Below, in pieces: positions 14,477-20,696 of a stretch of DNA of 32,073 nucleotides. The position numbers were made by a program, and so were the translations under genes. Under the pieces are notes generated by a model. It was not told the origin of the DNA. It did not search any database and saw nothing but the letters and a program-made list of their open reading frames with translations. The stretch's first letter is position 1. Every line of letters starts with the position of its first letter. Source of the stretch: a virus; the IMG/VR virus record IMGVR_UViG_3300036845_000127, positions 1-32,073 of that record. One strand, given 5' to 3'.

Positions 14477-14500
14477 TCCACCGCCCACGAGGAGGACCCC

Positions 14501-15046
14501 ATGAGCGTTCTGGACATTCTGAGCAACGACGACTTCGCGAAGGTCCGGGCGATCCTGCCCGGCGGCGTGAGGGAGCCGGACCTGACCATCGCGGGCGAGG
14601 ACGGTGCGCCGTATCTCCACCGCTGGTACGTCATCCCCCGCAGCGTGGACGCCAACGTCTACCTCCACCTCCAGGTCGCCAGCGACCCCGAGCGCCCGCT
14701 CCACGATCACCCGTGGGACAACCAGTCCGTGATCCTGTCCGGCGGCTACGATGAGGTGCTGGAGGATCACCCGCCGCACGGGCACCGCCGCACCAGGAAG
14801 GTGCGTCAGGGCCAGACCTGGACGCGGCGCGCGGAGGCGGCTCACCGGCTGATCCTGCCCGAGGGTACGCCCTACACCCTGACGCTCTTCAGCACCGGCC
14901 CCGTGGTCCGGCAATGGGGCTTCTGGGTTCCGAACCACAGCGGCACCTGTCGGTGGTTCCCCGCCGACGAGTGCATCACCCACACCCCGGATGGCGTCTC
15001 CCGCTTCCGGGACCTTTCAGCCTTGAGGACCCCCGAGCATGCCTGA
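14501..15046 (+). CDS. Cupin-fold protein (metal-binding, LHDHPW)
   Basis: 181 residues, ATG with GAGGAGGA about 6 bases upstream. The segment RPLHDHPWDNQSVILSGGYD carries the two His of a cupin metal site; a second motif EAAHRLILPEGTPYTLTLF and GPVVRQWGFWVP complete a double-stranded beta-helix. The sequence resembles a cupin family found in phages and related to cysteine-dioxygenase-like folds; the reaction is unknown. It overlaps the next gene by 8 bases, and the pair may be one functional unit of nucleotide or small-molecule metabolism. Confidence 0.65.
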   Translation: MSVLDILSNDDFAKVRAILPGGVREPDLTIAGEDGAPYLHRWYVIPRSVDANVYLHLQVASDPERPLHDHPWDNQSVILSGGYDEVLEDHPPHGHRRTRKVRQGQTWTRRAEAAHRLILPEGTPYTLTLFSTGPVVRQWGFWVPNHSGTCRWFPADECITHTPDGVSRFRDLSALRTPEHA

Positions 15047-15560
15047 CCATCCCGTCACCAGCGCCGAGCGCCTTGCCGCCGTGCGCCTCCCCACCCACGA
15101 GAGCGAGCAGGAGCGGGCCATCGCGGGCCGCGCCGACGCGGACATTCGCCCGACCCACGAGCGGTACTACCCGCTCGACCGTCCGCTGCCCTCCGTCCTG
15201 GACGAGATCGACCTCCCAGCGCCCCAGGAGCCCGCCACAGCCCTTCCGACGAATGCCCTGGCCCGGAAGCACGTCCCGCTGGTCTCCGGCCTCCTGGACT
15301 ACTTCCCTGCGGCTCTGGCGGCGGTCGCGATCTTGAGCGAGGTCGGCAACGAGCAGCACAACCCTGGTCAGCCCCTCGCCTGGGACCGCTCGAAGTCCGG
15401 CGACGAGGCCGACGCGCTGCTGCGCCACCTCACGGAGCGCGGCACCATCGACACGGACGGCATGCGCCATTCGGTGAAGGTGGCGTGGCGGGCGCTGGCC
15501 CTGCTTCAGAAGGAGCTGGAGGCGGCGGGCGAGGCCCCGGTCTCCAGGGGCTCCCGCTAA
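15039..15560 (+). CDS. dATP/dGTP diphosphohydrolase-like protein (DUF5664, MazZ family)
   Basis: 173 residues, ATG with GAGGA about 10 bases upstream, overlapping the cupin gene. From residue about 80 it follows the DUF5664 pattern closely: RKHVPLVSGLLDYFPAAL, AILSEVGNEQHNPGQPLAWD, RSKSGDEADALLRHL, then DGMRHSVKVAWRALALLQKE. This family includes the MazG-like MazZ enzymes that turn dATP/dGTP into monophosphates in phages that replace adenine by 2-aminoadenine, but homologues also occur in phages without that pathway. The first 75 residues are unconserved and disordered. PurZ and DatZ are not seen in this window. It ends the rightward arm, facing the late genes. Confidence 0.75.
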   Translation: MPDHPVTSAERLAAVRLPTHESEQERAIAGRADADIRPTHERYYPLDRPLPSVLDEIDLPAPQEPATALPTNALARKHVPLVSGLLDYFPAALAAVAILSEVGNEQHNPGQPLAWDRSKSGDEADALLRHLTERGTIDTDGMRHSVKVAWRALALLQKELEAAGEAPVSRGSR

Positions 15561-15586
15561 TTCGTCATCCGTGACGACCGCCCACG

Positions 15587-15620
15587 AAAAACCCCCAGGC
15601 TCATCACCTGGGGGTCGTCA
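15587..15620 (-). terminator. Terminator between convergent early and late arms
   Basis: A 9-bp perfect stem, ACCCCCAGG (15591-15599) with CCTGGGGGT (15607-15615), and a 7-base loop. Read leftward it is followed by TTTTT (15591-15587), so it ends the late - strand transcript. Read rightward there is no T-run. An outer pair TGACGACC (15572-15579) and GGTCGTCA (15613-15620) gives an alternative fold that might slow rightward transcription. Confidence 0.85.
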
Positions 15621-15642
15621 TATCTGCCGAGTTGTGGAAGCC

Positions 15643-15879
15643 CTAGGCGGGCTGGCCGTCCGGCGGAACCGCCGGGGGAGCGCCGAGGGCGTCCAGCTTG
15701 GCGGTCAGCTCAGCGGTGTCTTCGTCGGATTGACCGGCGGCCCCACCCTTGAGCGTGTTGACGAAGGCCTCCAGGCGCGTGACCTGGGCCTCGAAAGAAG
15801 CGGCGATGGACAAGAGCAGTTCTCCTTCTGTGGAATGCACGTGGTGGTGATGCTCGTGGATCACCTTGATCGTGAGCAT
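15643..15879 (-). CDS. His-rich small hypothetical protein, 78 aa
   Basis: I chose the ATG at 15879-15877 because AAAGGAGG lies about 10 bases upstream; the frame stays open further but without a Shine-Dalgarno. The N terminus has an unusual histidine cluster (VIHEHHHHVHST) that could bind metal, then a helical region (LLLSIAASFEAQVTRLEAFV) and a Pro-rich tail. It follows the spanin gene and is the last gene of the late operon. Function unknown. Confidence 0.65.
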   Translation of the reverse strand: MLTIKVIHEHHHHVHSTEGELLLSIAASFEAQVTRLEAFVNTLKGGAAGQSDEDTAELTAKLDALGAPPAVPPDGQPA

Positions 15880-15895
15880 GGTCGAAGTCCTCCTT

Positions 15896-16447
15896 TTACT
15901 GCTTCGGGGCGGTCGCGTCAACCTTGCCCTTGACGTTGGCGATCAGATCGTTCAGTTGGGCGGCGTTGGCGCGGGCGGCGGCGTAGTTGTCGGCGATGGC
16001 CCCTGCCAGTTCAGCGTTCGTAGTGGCCGAGCAGGCGTCGTCAGTGACGCCGGAGGGGAGTGGAAGCGTGTCGGGATCAACGCCGAGAGCCGCTGCGTCG
16101 TGCTGGCGCACGAGGCCAACGCTAACGCAGCCAACAGCGTGAGGAGAAACCGGGTCGTGGACATGGATATAGACCTTCTGCTTGATGACCGCTGCGGCCT
16201 GGGCCTCGTGGGTCTGGTGAGCGGCGCTGTCCTCTGCGGACTTGGCGTCGATGTTGGACTGGGCGGCGTCGATCTTGGCCCCGGCCTCATTGACCTGGGC
16301 GGCGTGCGCCGTGTCCTGGGCGACGATGTTCTTGATCGCGCCCTGCTGGATCGTATGCACGACCATCCACCCGGCGAAGACGACGGCTGCTGCCATGCCT
16401 GCATAGACGCCCAGCTTGATCGCGAGGGCCGAGGGGATGGGGAACAT
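15896..16447 (-). CDS. Rz-like inner-membrane spanin
   Basis: 183 residues. A short cytoplasmic start is followed by one transmembrane segment at about 8-30 (LAIKLGVYAGMAAAVVFAGW), then a long Ala/Gln-rich periplasmic coiled coil (VAQDTAHAAQVNEAGAKIDA) and a C-terminal helical domain. This is the topology of an i-spanin, which joins an outer-membrane lipoprotein to fuse the two membranes at the end of lysis. It directly follows the endolysin, and an Rz1 lipoprotein is encoded inside it in another frame. Stop and start of the two genes meet in CTTTAAATG, a TTTAAA core on the junction. Confidence 0.8.
   Translation of the reverse strand: MFPIPSALAIKLGVYAGMAAAVVFAGWMVVHTIQQGAIKNIVAQDTAHAAQVNEAGAKIDAAQSNIDAKSAEDSAAHQTHEAQAAAVIKQKVYIHVHDPVSPHAVGCVSVGLVRQHDAAALGVDPDTLPLPSGVTDDACSATTNAELAGAIADNYAAARANAAQLNDLIANVKGKVDATAPKQ
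15952..16164 (-). CDS. Rz1-like outer-membrane lipoprotein spanin, embedded in Rz
   Basis: 70 residues in a different frame wholly inside the Rz gene. ATG at 16164-16162 with AGAAGG about 10 bases upstream. The N terminus MSTTRFLLTLLAALALASC is a lipoprotein signal with lipobox LASC; the acylated Cys is residue 19. The mature part is Pro/Thr-rich (PSPTTTPPPAPTPP), typical of Rz1 o-spanins. The same frame is open further upstream, but that part is Arg/Ser/Pro-rich shadow. With Rz it should span the periplasm and drive outer-membrane disruption. Confidence 0.85.
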   Translation of the reverse strand: MSTTRFLLTLLAALALASCASTTQRLSALIPTRFHSPPASLTTPARPLRTLNWQGPSPTTTPPPAPTPPN

Positions 16448-17263
16448 TTAAAGCTTCGCCTTCTGCTGTTGCTCGATATGCACGAGGTACTGCGCGCCCG
16501 CCATCACGAGGATCGCGGCGGCCAGGACGGAGAGCAGCGCCGGGCCGAAGTGACCCAGCTCCGAGGAGTGGGACGCCACGGTGTCGTGGAAGCCCGAGAG
16601 CTGCTGCGCGTTGTCGGGGGTGGCGACCTTGGCCGCGAGCCCGGTCAGGCCCGTGCCGCCGAGGAGCTGCCCGATCTTCAGGCCGAGGCTCGTCTTCGCC
16701 AGCGCCTTCGGGGCGTCCGGGGTCGGCGGGGTGACTTGCTCCGTCATCGCGGAGCTGGCCGTATGGCCCCCGGCGTTGGCGACCGTGATGGCCACGTTCA
16801 CGTCGGCGGTGTTCCACAGGGCCTTCTCGGCGGCGCGGCGGTTCTTCAGCCCTTGGCTCGTGACGGCGGGCTTGCCGGGGCCGGGATGGACCCAGATGAA
16901 GCGGTCGAACTCGTCGGGGATGCTGCCCGCCTGGGTGCCGTTGGCGACCTTCCAGATCGTCCAGTCGGGGTTGGCTCCGGCGTTGAACACGAAGTCCAGG
17001 AGCGCGGCCTTCTCGTGCTCGTCCAGCTTCGCCAGCGCCTCGGGCGTGCAGCGTTGTTTCAGGCGGTGATCGGCCAGGGCTTGGTCAACCTTGAAGTAGG
17101 TCTCGGCTTCGACGGGGCTGATCGACTGACCGACCTTCACCTCCGGCCCGGTGTGGCCCCAGCCCCAGGTCGGGGTGTTGTCACCGTGAACGTAGCCCAC
17201 GAGGACGCAGTTCTCCGACTTCTTGGTGAAGGCCTCCTGGATATCGAGATAGCTCTGGCTCAT
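16448..17263 (-). CDS. Lysozyme-type endolysin with C-terminal membrane segment
   Basis: 271 residues. Residues 1-150 resemble GH24/T4-type lysozymes: E17 and T32 in TPTWGWGHT are 15 apart, as E11 and T26 in T4 lysozyme; D28 is near the expected acidic position but not exactly aligned. DEHEKAALLDFVFNAGA and a Lys-Asn-Arg-Arg segment follow as in phage R-type lysozymes. The C-terminal 120 residues are a linker and one hydrophobic helix at about 240-261 (ALLSVLAAAILVMAGAQYLV) ending in a charged tail. A C-terminal anchor, rather than an N-terminal SAR signal, is unusual. The Shine-Dalgarno AAAGGAGG is part of a CTTTAAAGGAGG stretch upstream of the ATG. Confidence 0.8.
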   Translation of the reverse strand: MSQSYLDIQEAFTKKSENCVLVGYVHGDNTPTWGWGHTGPEVKVGQSISPVEAETYFKVDQALADHRLKQRCTPEALAKLDEHEKAALLDFVFNAGANPDWTIWKVANGTQAGSIPDEFDRFIWVHPGPGKPAVTSQGLKNRRAAEKALWNTADVNVAITVANAGGHTASSAMTEQVTPPTPDAPKALAKTSLGLKIGQLLGGTGLTGLAAKVATPDNAQQLSGFHDTVASHSSELGHFGPALLSVLAAAILVMAGAQYLVHIEQQQKAKL

Positions 17264-17275
17264 AGTGGTCCTCCT

Positions 17276-17569
17276 TTAAAGGGCCGGGGGCTCCAGCCTA
17301 TGGACCGCTTTCTGCTGCACGACTTGCCGGACCAACCGGTTGTGGCGCTTCAGCGAGCGGTAGGTGCGGCGGTGCCGCAGATGAAGCCGCACCCACTTCT
17401 GCACGGTGTGGCTCTCCCAAATCTGGACGAGATACCAGATCGTGGCGACGAAGGCCGCAAGCGGGGGCAGTAGACCGACGAAGGTGCCGAGGATCGCCCC
17501 CGCGCTGATCGTGTCAGCGACGTGGGTCAACAGCTTAACGTGGGTATCGTGGTCGATCTGCGCTGACAT
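17276..17569 (-). CDS. Holin-like membrane protein, 97 aa
   Basis: I chose the ATG at 17569-17567 (GAGG 7 bases upstream, after the promoter). The protein has a short hydrophilic N terminus, a hydrophobic stretch at about residues 20-52 (ISAGAILGTFVGLLPPLAAF then VATIWYLVQIW) that can form one long or two short membrane helices around a Pro-Pro turn, and a very basic C terminus rich in Arg/His/Lys. Size, topology and position directly before the endolysin fit a holin. Its TAA stop lies inside CTTTAAAG (17274-17281). Confidence 0.75.
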   Translation of the reverse strand: MSAQIDHDTHVKLLTHVADTISAGAILGTFVGLLPPLAAFVATIWYLVQIWESHTVQKWVRLHLRHRRTYRSLKRHNRLVRQVVQQKAVHRLEPPAL

Positions 17570-17592
17570 TGTGGCCTCAGAATGAAGGGCCG

Positions 17593-17621
17593 ACCGTACT
17601 CGACTGGACATGCCTTGTCAA
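17593..17621 (-). promoter_or_regulatory. Leftward promoter for the lysis genes
   Basis: On the - strand TTGACA at 17621-17616, a 17-base spacer and TACGGT at 17598-17593. The predicted start lies just upstream of the holin Shine-Dalgarno. It overlaps the end of the preceding gene by no more than a few bases and would give lysis genes their own transcript. Confidence 0.6.
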
Positions 17622-17849
17622 CTACCAGAGCAGCGTTACGTTCCCCCAATACGTGATCCCGAGGGGGGCGAACCGGCGGTGCGGCTGGATCGTGGGACGG
17701 CCATCGAACAGGCCGGGCGGCAGAGCCCTACGTTTAAAGCCCGTGTAGGAGCTGACCGGCGCGACGCCCGTCTGGAATAGGCGGTGTCGCTGCCAGTAGG
17801 CTTGGTGCCACTTCGGCCTGAAGAAGACTGTCGGGTCGCTGTCGGCCAC
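17622..17849 (-). CDS. Hypothetical protein, 75 aa
   Basis: The start is GTG at 17849-17847, 12 bases after the upstream stop, with only a distant AAGG. The sequence is aromatic- and Arg-rich (RPKWHQAYWQRHRLFQTGVA, then GLFDGRPTIQPHRRFAPLG) and ends in WGNVTLLW. No signal peptide or membrane helix. It is compact and could be a small virion component. TTTAAA at 17733 encodes Phe-Lys. Confidence 0.5.
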   Translation of the reverse strand: MADSDPTVFFRPKWHQAYWQRHRLFQTGVAPVSSYTGFKRRALPPGLFDGRPTIQPHRRFAPLGITYWGNVTLLW

Positions 17850-17861
17850 AGCCGCTCGACC

Positions 17862-18326
17862 TTAGAACAGTTCTTCGATCAGCATGTAGCCCGAGGCGGT
17901 CATGGACGCGGACGGGGCCGTGTCCAGGCGCAGGGCGACACCCTCACTCGGGCGGATGATCGGGCGTTGCTCGGGGGCGGGGAGCCAGAAGAACCCGTTC
18001 AGGAACTCCCACTCGCGCGCCCAGATATCCGTCGCCGTGCCGCTCGTGGTCTGGCCGGTCGTGTCATTGATCCGGGCCGTCACGGTGGCCGCCACGTCGG
18101 ACGGATTGAGGGGCTTCAGCGTGCCCGCGCCGCCGCCGGAGCCGGTGGTCACGGTCGCCGGGTTGCGGGTCAGCTTGACGTTCTTCGCCTCCCAGGTCGC
18201 CAGCGTCCGCTGGCCTAGCTCGATGGCGTGGATTTTGAACGCCATGTTGGCGGTCGCGGTGAGGTTGATGAGGTCTTGAGCCGCAGCCACCGCCACGTCT
18301 TTAAAGACCACAGAGTACAGGCGCAT
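17862..18326 (-). CDS. Hypothetical structural-region protein, 154 aa
   Basis: ATG at 18326 with AAAGGA 7 bases upstream. The protein is mostly predicted beta strand, with a helical N-terminal part (QDLINLTATANMAFKIHAIE), a Gly/Thr-rich turn region, and a C-terminal strand set (PSEGVALRLDTAPSASMTAS, then GYMLIEELF). It lies between fibre genes and lysis genes and is probably a virion or tail-tip component. TTTAAA at 18300 encodes Phe-Lys near the N terminus (VVFKDV). Confidence 0.65.
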   Translation of the reverse strand: MRLYSVVFKDVAVAAAQDLINLTATANMAFKIHAIELGQRTLATWEAKNVKLTRNPATVTTGSGGGAGTLKPLNPSDVAATVTARINDTTGQTTSGTATDIWAREWEFLNGFFWLPAPEQRPIIRPSEGVALRLDTAPSASMTASGYMLIEELF

Positions 18327-18337
18327 CGGTCAATCCT

Positions 18338-19150
18338 TTACATTCGCAGGTATGCGTAGAGCCTCGACTTCGAGGGGACGTTGTCGTTCTTCGGGCGCAG
18401 GATAGCATATCCGCTCATTTTGTAAACACTGGCAGCGGCCTGGGGCGGCATCAGCAGCGCCTCGCCCGAGAACTTGTAGGCGTTGGCGGCGGCCTGGGGT
18501 GGTATGAGGATTGCCTCGCCCGAGAACTTGGGGACCGCCTCGAAGGCCTGGACGTTCGTGTCCAGGGTGGAGAACCCGGAGGGGGTCGGATACCACATAT
18601 CCGCCGCGCCGAAGCGCGCTGTGACGCTCGCGGTGGTGCTCCCGTTGATGTTGTCCACCATGGGGAAGTACGGGCCAGCGGCCAGGGTCGAGAGCGACAA
18701 GCCGCCCGTCCCGGCTACCGGGTCCGCCGTGGTCGAGCCGTTCCAGAATTGGAGGTTGCCGCCCGCCGTGACCGGCATGGCCCACCAGAGCCCGGTCGTG
18801 AAGTTGACCGCGACGCGGATGGTGTAGGGGATCGCGTTCTGCTGGGTCGAGTGCTCGAAGCCGCCGATGGTCGCGTTGTTGATCGAGACCGCGTTGTTAC
18901 CAGGGACGACGCCCACACTGTTGAGGGAGCTGCCGACGTTCCCGGCGAGGCTCTGGGTGGCGTTCGCCCAGCCGACAGACAGGTTCCCCAACGGGGCCAC
19001 GGCGGCGTACAGCTCGAAGTACCGGAGCCCGCCCGCGAAGCTCGTGTCGCAGCGCACGCCGCCTTGCGTGTTGGAGGTCCAGGTCGCCGTCAGGTTGCCG
19101 CCCGACAGAGTGACGTTGGCGCTCTTGTCGGTGGTTGACCAAGCGACCAC
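18338..19150 (-). CDS. SPRY-like tail protein with C-terminal repeats
   Basis: 270 residues from GTG 19150, which overlaps the upstream TAG by one base. Residues about 1-185 show a SPRY/B30.2-like beta sandwich: RYFELYAAVAPLGNLSVGWA, a Gly-rich loop, then YTIRVAVNFTTGLWWAMPV and NLQFWNGSTTADP. The C terminus carries 2.5 copies of an 18-residue repeat of the form YKFSGEALLMPPQAAASV. SPRY-like domains in phage tails are thought to serve in protein or glycan binding, so this is a candidate receptor-binding part. No TTTAAA core is present. Confidence 0.65.
   Translation of the reverse strand: MVAWSTTDKSANVTLSGGNLTATWTSNTQGGVRCDTSFAGGLRYFELYAAVAPLGNLSVGWANATQSLAGNVGSSLNSVGVVPGNNAVSINNATIGGFEHSTQQNAIPYTIRVAVNFTTGLWWAMPVTAGGNLQFWNGSTTADPVAGTGGLSLSTLAAGPYFPMVDNINGSTTASVTARFGAADMWYPTPSGFSTLDTNVQAFEAVPKFSGEAILIPPQAAANAYKFSGEALLMPPQAAASVYKMSGYAILRPKNDNVPSKSRLYAYLRM
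18405..18530 (-). repeat. 54-bp direct repeats in the SPRY-like tail gene
   Basis: The stretch CGAGAACTTG recurs at 18467-18476 and 18521-18530, exactly 54 bases apart, with most of the intervening bases conserved. A third, degenerate half-copy encoding YKMSGYAIL follows toward 18405. The repeats encode 18-residue units and could vary in copy number by recombination. Confidence 0.8.
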
Positions 19151-20172
19151 TAGGTGATGCTCTTCACGCCGATGTTGAACCCGGCGGTGCTACCGATCTG
19201 GGTGGTGAGCCAGTTGCCCCCGCCGGGGTTCGTCGTCCACCAGTTCTGGTAGTTCTGGTAGAAGGTCGTCAGGCTGAAGTCGGACGACAGGAAGTCGGTG
19301 CCGCCCGTCCGCACGACCGCATCCATCTTGGTCGGGCCGCTCGTGCCCTTGGAGGCGATGAAGGACACGCCGTAGGCCATCACGTCGAAGGTCCCGGTGA
19401 TGACCGCAGCGGTCGTGTATTCGTCAATCTGGTTGGCCGTGGTCGAGCCGTCCAGGGTGTTGAAGTTGAGCGTGACCTCGTTGACGTTGGCCGCCGCCGG
19501 AGTGCCGGTGTCGAAGGTGTGGGTGTTGCCGTTGGCGACCGGCGGGAAGACCTGGAGCCCGGCGGTGCGGCAGTCGAAGTCCACGACCATGATCTCCGAC
19601 CAGAAGCAGTTGTTGCCGCCGCCGGAGCCCTTGACGGCCACGTAGGAGAGCGAGGTCAGGCTGTTGGTCGTCACGTCGCCGCTGAAGGAGCCGAGGCTCA
19701 CGCCCTTGTACCAGACCTGGACCGACCCGGCGACGGCGTAGTTGACTTGCCACGTGAGCTGCGTCGCCTCGGTCCCGGTGTTCGGCACGTCCCACGTCAC
19801 CGACCCGCTGAACAGCACGGTCTCCGTGCCGCTGGCGTCCGTCTTCACGACGCTGAAGGTGTTCGTCGGGCCGCCGCCGTTGGTCACTTTAAAGCGAAGG
19901 CGCGGGAGGTGATCGCTCGACCGCAGCTCCATGATGTAGGAGTTGGCGACCATGCCCGCCGCGAAGGAGTTGCAGAAGCGGGCCTGCGCCCAGAAGGTGG
20001 TTGCGGTGAAAGCCGTCGCATTCTCCGCAGCCGATGCGGAGCTTCCCTGAATGTCGCCGACGCCCGACCGGACCCACGCGGGCCGGAAGCGCGCGGTGCT
20101 GGTCACGATCCCCATGGCCGCGTAGAAGTTGAAGTCCATGTCGTCGGACCCGGCGAAGTAGACGGTCGTCAT
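19150..20172 (-). CDS. Tail fibre-type protein, 340 aa
   Basis: ATG 20172 overlaps the upstream stop as ATGA. The protein is beta-rich and low in charge, with a lectin-like (concanavalin-type) arrangement: YIMELRSSDHLPRLRFKVTN, then TEATQLTWQVNYAVAGSVQV and WYKGVSLGSFSGDV. This pattern, a strand set followed by a W-x-G-x-x-x-G-S-F turn, is common in phage receptor-binding proteins with LamG-like folds. It likely lies at the tail periphery. TTTAAA at 19888 encodes Phe-Lys in RFKV. Confidence 0.6.
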   Translation of the reverse strand: MTTVYFAGSDDMDFNFYAAMGIVTSTARFRPAWVRSGVGDIQGSSASAAENATAFTATTFWAQARFCNSFAAGMVANSYIMELRSSDHLPRLRFKVTNGGGPTNTFSVVKTDASGTETVLFSGSVTWDVPNTGTEATQLTWQVNYAVAGSVQVWYKGVSLGSFSGDVTTNSLTSLSYVAVKGSGGGNNCFWSEIMVVDFDCRTAGLQVFPPVANGNTHTFDTGTPAAANVNEVTLNFNTLDGSTTANQIDEYTTAAVITGTFDVMAYGVSFIASKGTSGPTKMDAVVRTGGTDFLSSDFSLTTFYQNYQNWWTTNPGGGNWLTTQIGSTAGFNIGVKSIT

Positions 20173-20696
20173 GTGCGCTGTCCCAAGATCGTGCCATACA
20201 GGTTGCCGGTCATGCCGTTGAGGCTGGCCGGGGCGACGATGGTCACGGTGTCGTTCACCGCAACCGGGGCGTCCGCCGCGATGCTGAATGTAGCAGACGT
20301 GGCCGCGATTGCAAAGGTCATGGTCCCGATGGTGATGCCCGCGACCTGGATCAGGAAGACGGTCGAGCCACTGGGGCCAGCTCCATCAGTCCGCATCTGA
20401 TGCGAACCGAAGTCCGGCGCGGCACTGATCGTCCAGGCGACGCCCGCGTCCACCTCCCGGATGCTGGTGGCCGGGGTAATGCTATTGATCGGGCGGTCCC
20501 ATGCGAAGCCGAAGTTCTTCGACGCGACCTGGGCCTGGGCGACCTGACCCGTCGAGGCGATGCCGACCCGGCGGAAGTCAGCCGAACTCAGAAGCTCCAC
20601 GTCGCCGTTGCCACGGCTGGAGCGCCCGAGGATATAGCCCTGCGGGATGCCCTTGGAGCGCGCTGCGCCTCGGACCTTGATCTTGGGCGTCGTCAT
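20169..20696 (-). CDS. Tail fibre attachment-type protein, 175 aa
   Basis: ATG 20696 overlaps the stop of the ejection protein as ATGA. The N terminus (SKGIPQGYILGRSSRGNGDV, then ELLSSADFRRVG) resembles the conserved start of phage fibre proteins that dock to the tail (G-x-P-x-G-Y-x-L-G-R-S-S-x-G-x-G). The rest is beta-rich and Ala/Thr-rich, ending NDTVTIVAPASLNG. It is probably a fibre or adaptor to which the 340- and 270-residue proteins add. It has no charge cluster or membrane segment. Confidence 0.6.
   Translation of the reverse strand: MTTPKIKVRGAARSKGIPQGYILGRSSRGNGDVELLSSADFRRVGIASTGQVAQAQVASKNFGFAWDRPINSITPATSIREVDAGVAWTISAAPDFGSHQMRTDGAGPSGSTVFLIQVAGITIGTMTFAIAATSATFSIAADAPVAVNDTVTIVAPASLNGMTGNLYGTILGQRT

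Noticed and set aside
15866-17473. Long open frame on the + strand opposite the lysis genes, over 500 codons
   Set aside because: It is the antisense shadow of GC-rich codons; it crosses the spanin, endolysin and holin genes, which have signals, motifs and ribosome sites on the - strand.
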